Below, one piece after another: positions 63,344-64,000 of a stretch of 64,000 nt of DNA (positions within the stretch are counted from its first letter, which is position 1; each line of letters begins with the position of its first letter). Origin of the DNA: Hyphochytrium catenoides (taxonomy: Eukaryota > Sar > Hyphochytriomycetes > Hyphochytriales > Hyphochytriaceae); contig FLMG01000540.1 in the NCBI GenBank assembly GCA_900088475.1, forward strand, positions 1 to 64,000, given 5' to 3'. Made by a program: the position numbers and the translations under genes. A model generated the notes under the pieces. It did not search any database. It saw only the letters and a list, made by a program, of their open reading frames with translations, and was not told the origin of the DNA.

Positions 63344-64000
63344 CTACTCCTGAACTTGATCACGAATAGAAGTCGTTTCCGCCCCAAGCGAAGGCCCTTC
63401 CACTGTAGCTGGAGAACGGGCAAGCCCCTCTTTACTCTCCACCTCAGTAGCACTTTCAGTCGTGACGCTAAAGCTCTTGCAGGGAACAGACAGGAATGGG
63501 CCATCAACCGCTGTGGACTCAGCTTGTTCTCTCGGTGATTGAGGCTCATCTCCTTTAGGTGGCGTATTTTCAACTGACTCATCGTGAGAGGTCCCAAATA
63601 TGGAGGCAGGGATGAGAGAAGACTTTCTCGGGTCGGAGGGTTCTTGCCCCTGCTTCTTCTGGCCGTCGTCAGCCGCGTTTTCCACTCTGACTTCCTCCTC
63701 CGACTCTTCAGGGATGAGAGTGCCCCCCAGCACGTCGTCAGCTCTTCTTTCACTCTGCACATCTGGCAGCATTGACCACCGACGCACATGGTTCTTAGCG
63801 GTCATATTCGCAGCCTTGATAGAGTCATTTATATCCCGAACCTATCGTAGTGGCGGATATGGGTTAGAGATGCTCGACGCCAACAGCTGCCACAAACTGA
63901 AACTCCTTTCTGGAGTCATGTCCTTACCCAGCCCGCCTTGAGATCAGCGGTCTCCGCCAGGACCACAAATGTTTTCTTAGGATTGCACAATTTGAAGGCA
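63344..64000 (-). CDS. 3' end of a PH-domain protein (partial)
   Basis: Cut by the right edge of the window. The visible exons are 64000-63928 and 63841-63344 (intron 86 bp, in frame). The first ends the C-terminal helix and preceding strand of a pleckstrin homology domain: FKLCNPKKTFVVLAETADLK then GW, continued after the intron by VRDINDSIKAAN. PH domains bind phosphoinositides or proteins. The rest, to the stop at 63344-63346, is a Ser/Glu/Pro-rich, probably disordered tail of ~150 residues without further domains. Whether upstream parts hold a DH, FYVE or other domain cannot be seen. Tail-to-tail with the acidic-protein gene, about 214 bp apart. Confidence 0.7.

Overview
This is a nuclear genomic window from a eukaryote. 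The genes are spliced and introns are mostly short; those I could delimit are about 60-240 bp, with GT-AG ends and often a GTAAG/GTGAG donor. Both strands carry genes, there are two nuclear-type tRNA genes, and the products are typical of eukaryotes: COPI beta' coat, FACT subunit SSRP1, SERRATE/ARS2, kinesin-1 and a calpain-like protein. A putative flagellar coiled-coil protein, three tandem starch-binding domains, an AP2 domain and a NUDX23-like Nudix hydrolase with a targeting-type N-terminus together suggest a unicellular, probably algal (or plastid-derived lineage) flagellate. I do not name the species. Two runs of N (39505-39554 and 51246-51293) are assembly gaps.

Layout. 0.1-2.7 kb: Mutator-like (MULE/FAR1-type) transposase, minus strand, with a 36-bp tandem repeat at its 5' end. 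4.6-5.6 kb: NUDX23-like hydrolase (-). 6.4-7.3 kb: PLAC8 membrane protein (-). 8.2-16 kb: a large calpain-like protein (-) whose catalytic Cys and His are both replaced and which carries three domain-III-like modules. 16.5-18.8 kb: an organelle-targeted AP2 domain apparently fused to the ribosome silencing factor RsfS/Iojap (+). 19.3-24.6 kb: a membrane-anchored multi-IQ protein (-). 25.9-30.2 kb: SERRATE/ARS2 (+). 30.5-34.2 kb: SSRP1 with two HMG boxes (-). 34.7 and 35.8 kb: two identical tRNA-Thr(CGT) genes (+).

36.7-38.1 kb: a triple CBM20 protein with no catalytic domain (+). 38.5-45.2 kb: COPI beta' (-) with a long Arg/Glu repeat near the C-terminus. 46.4-48.5 kb: coiled-coil protein resembling QRICH2/DUF4795 (+). 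48.9-52.0 kb: a probable Mediator MED1-like protein (-). 52.9-53.7 kb: mitochondrial ribosomal protein L24 (+). 54.2-60.3 kb: kinesin-1 heavy chain (-). 61.4-63.1 kb: an acidic protein with an organelle-targeting N-terminus (+). 63.3-64.0 kb: the 3' end of a PH-domain gene (-), cut by the window edge.

From 16 kb onward most neighbours are head-to-head or tail-to-tail, with compact tail-to-tail spacers (about 0.2-0.5 kb) and longer head-to-head spacers (about 0.4-1.3 kb), so many promoters are probably bidirectional. There is no operon-like functional cluster: the genes are housekeeping (transcription/chromatin, trafficking, motors, organellar ribosomes) mixed with lineage-specific fusions and insertions. 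Splice sites and protein starts were deduced by eye from frame continuity and family conservation; no transcript data were available.
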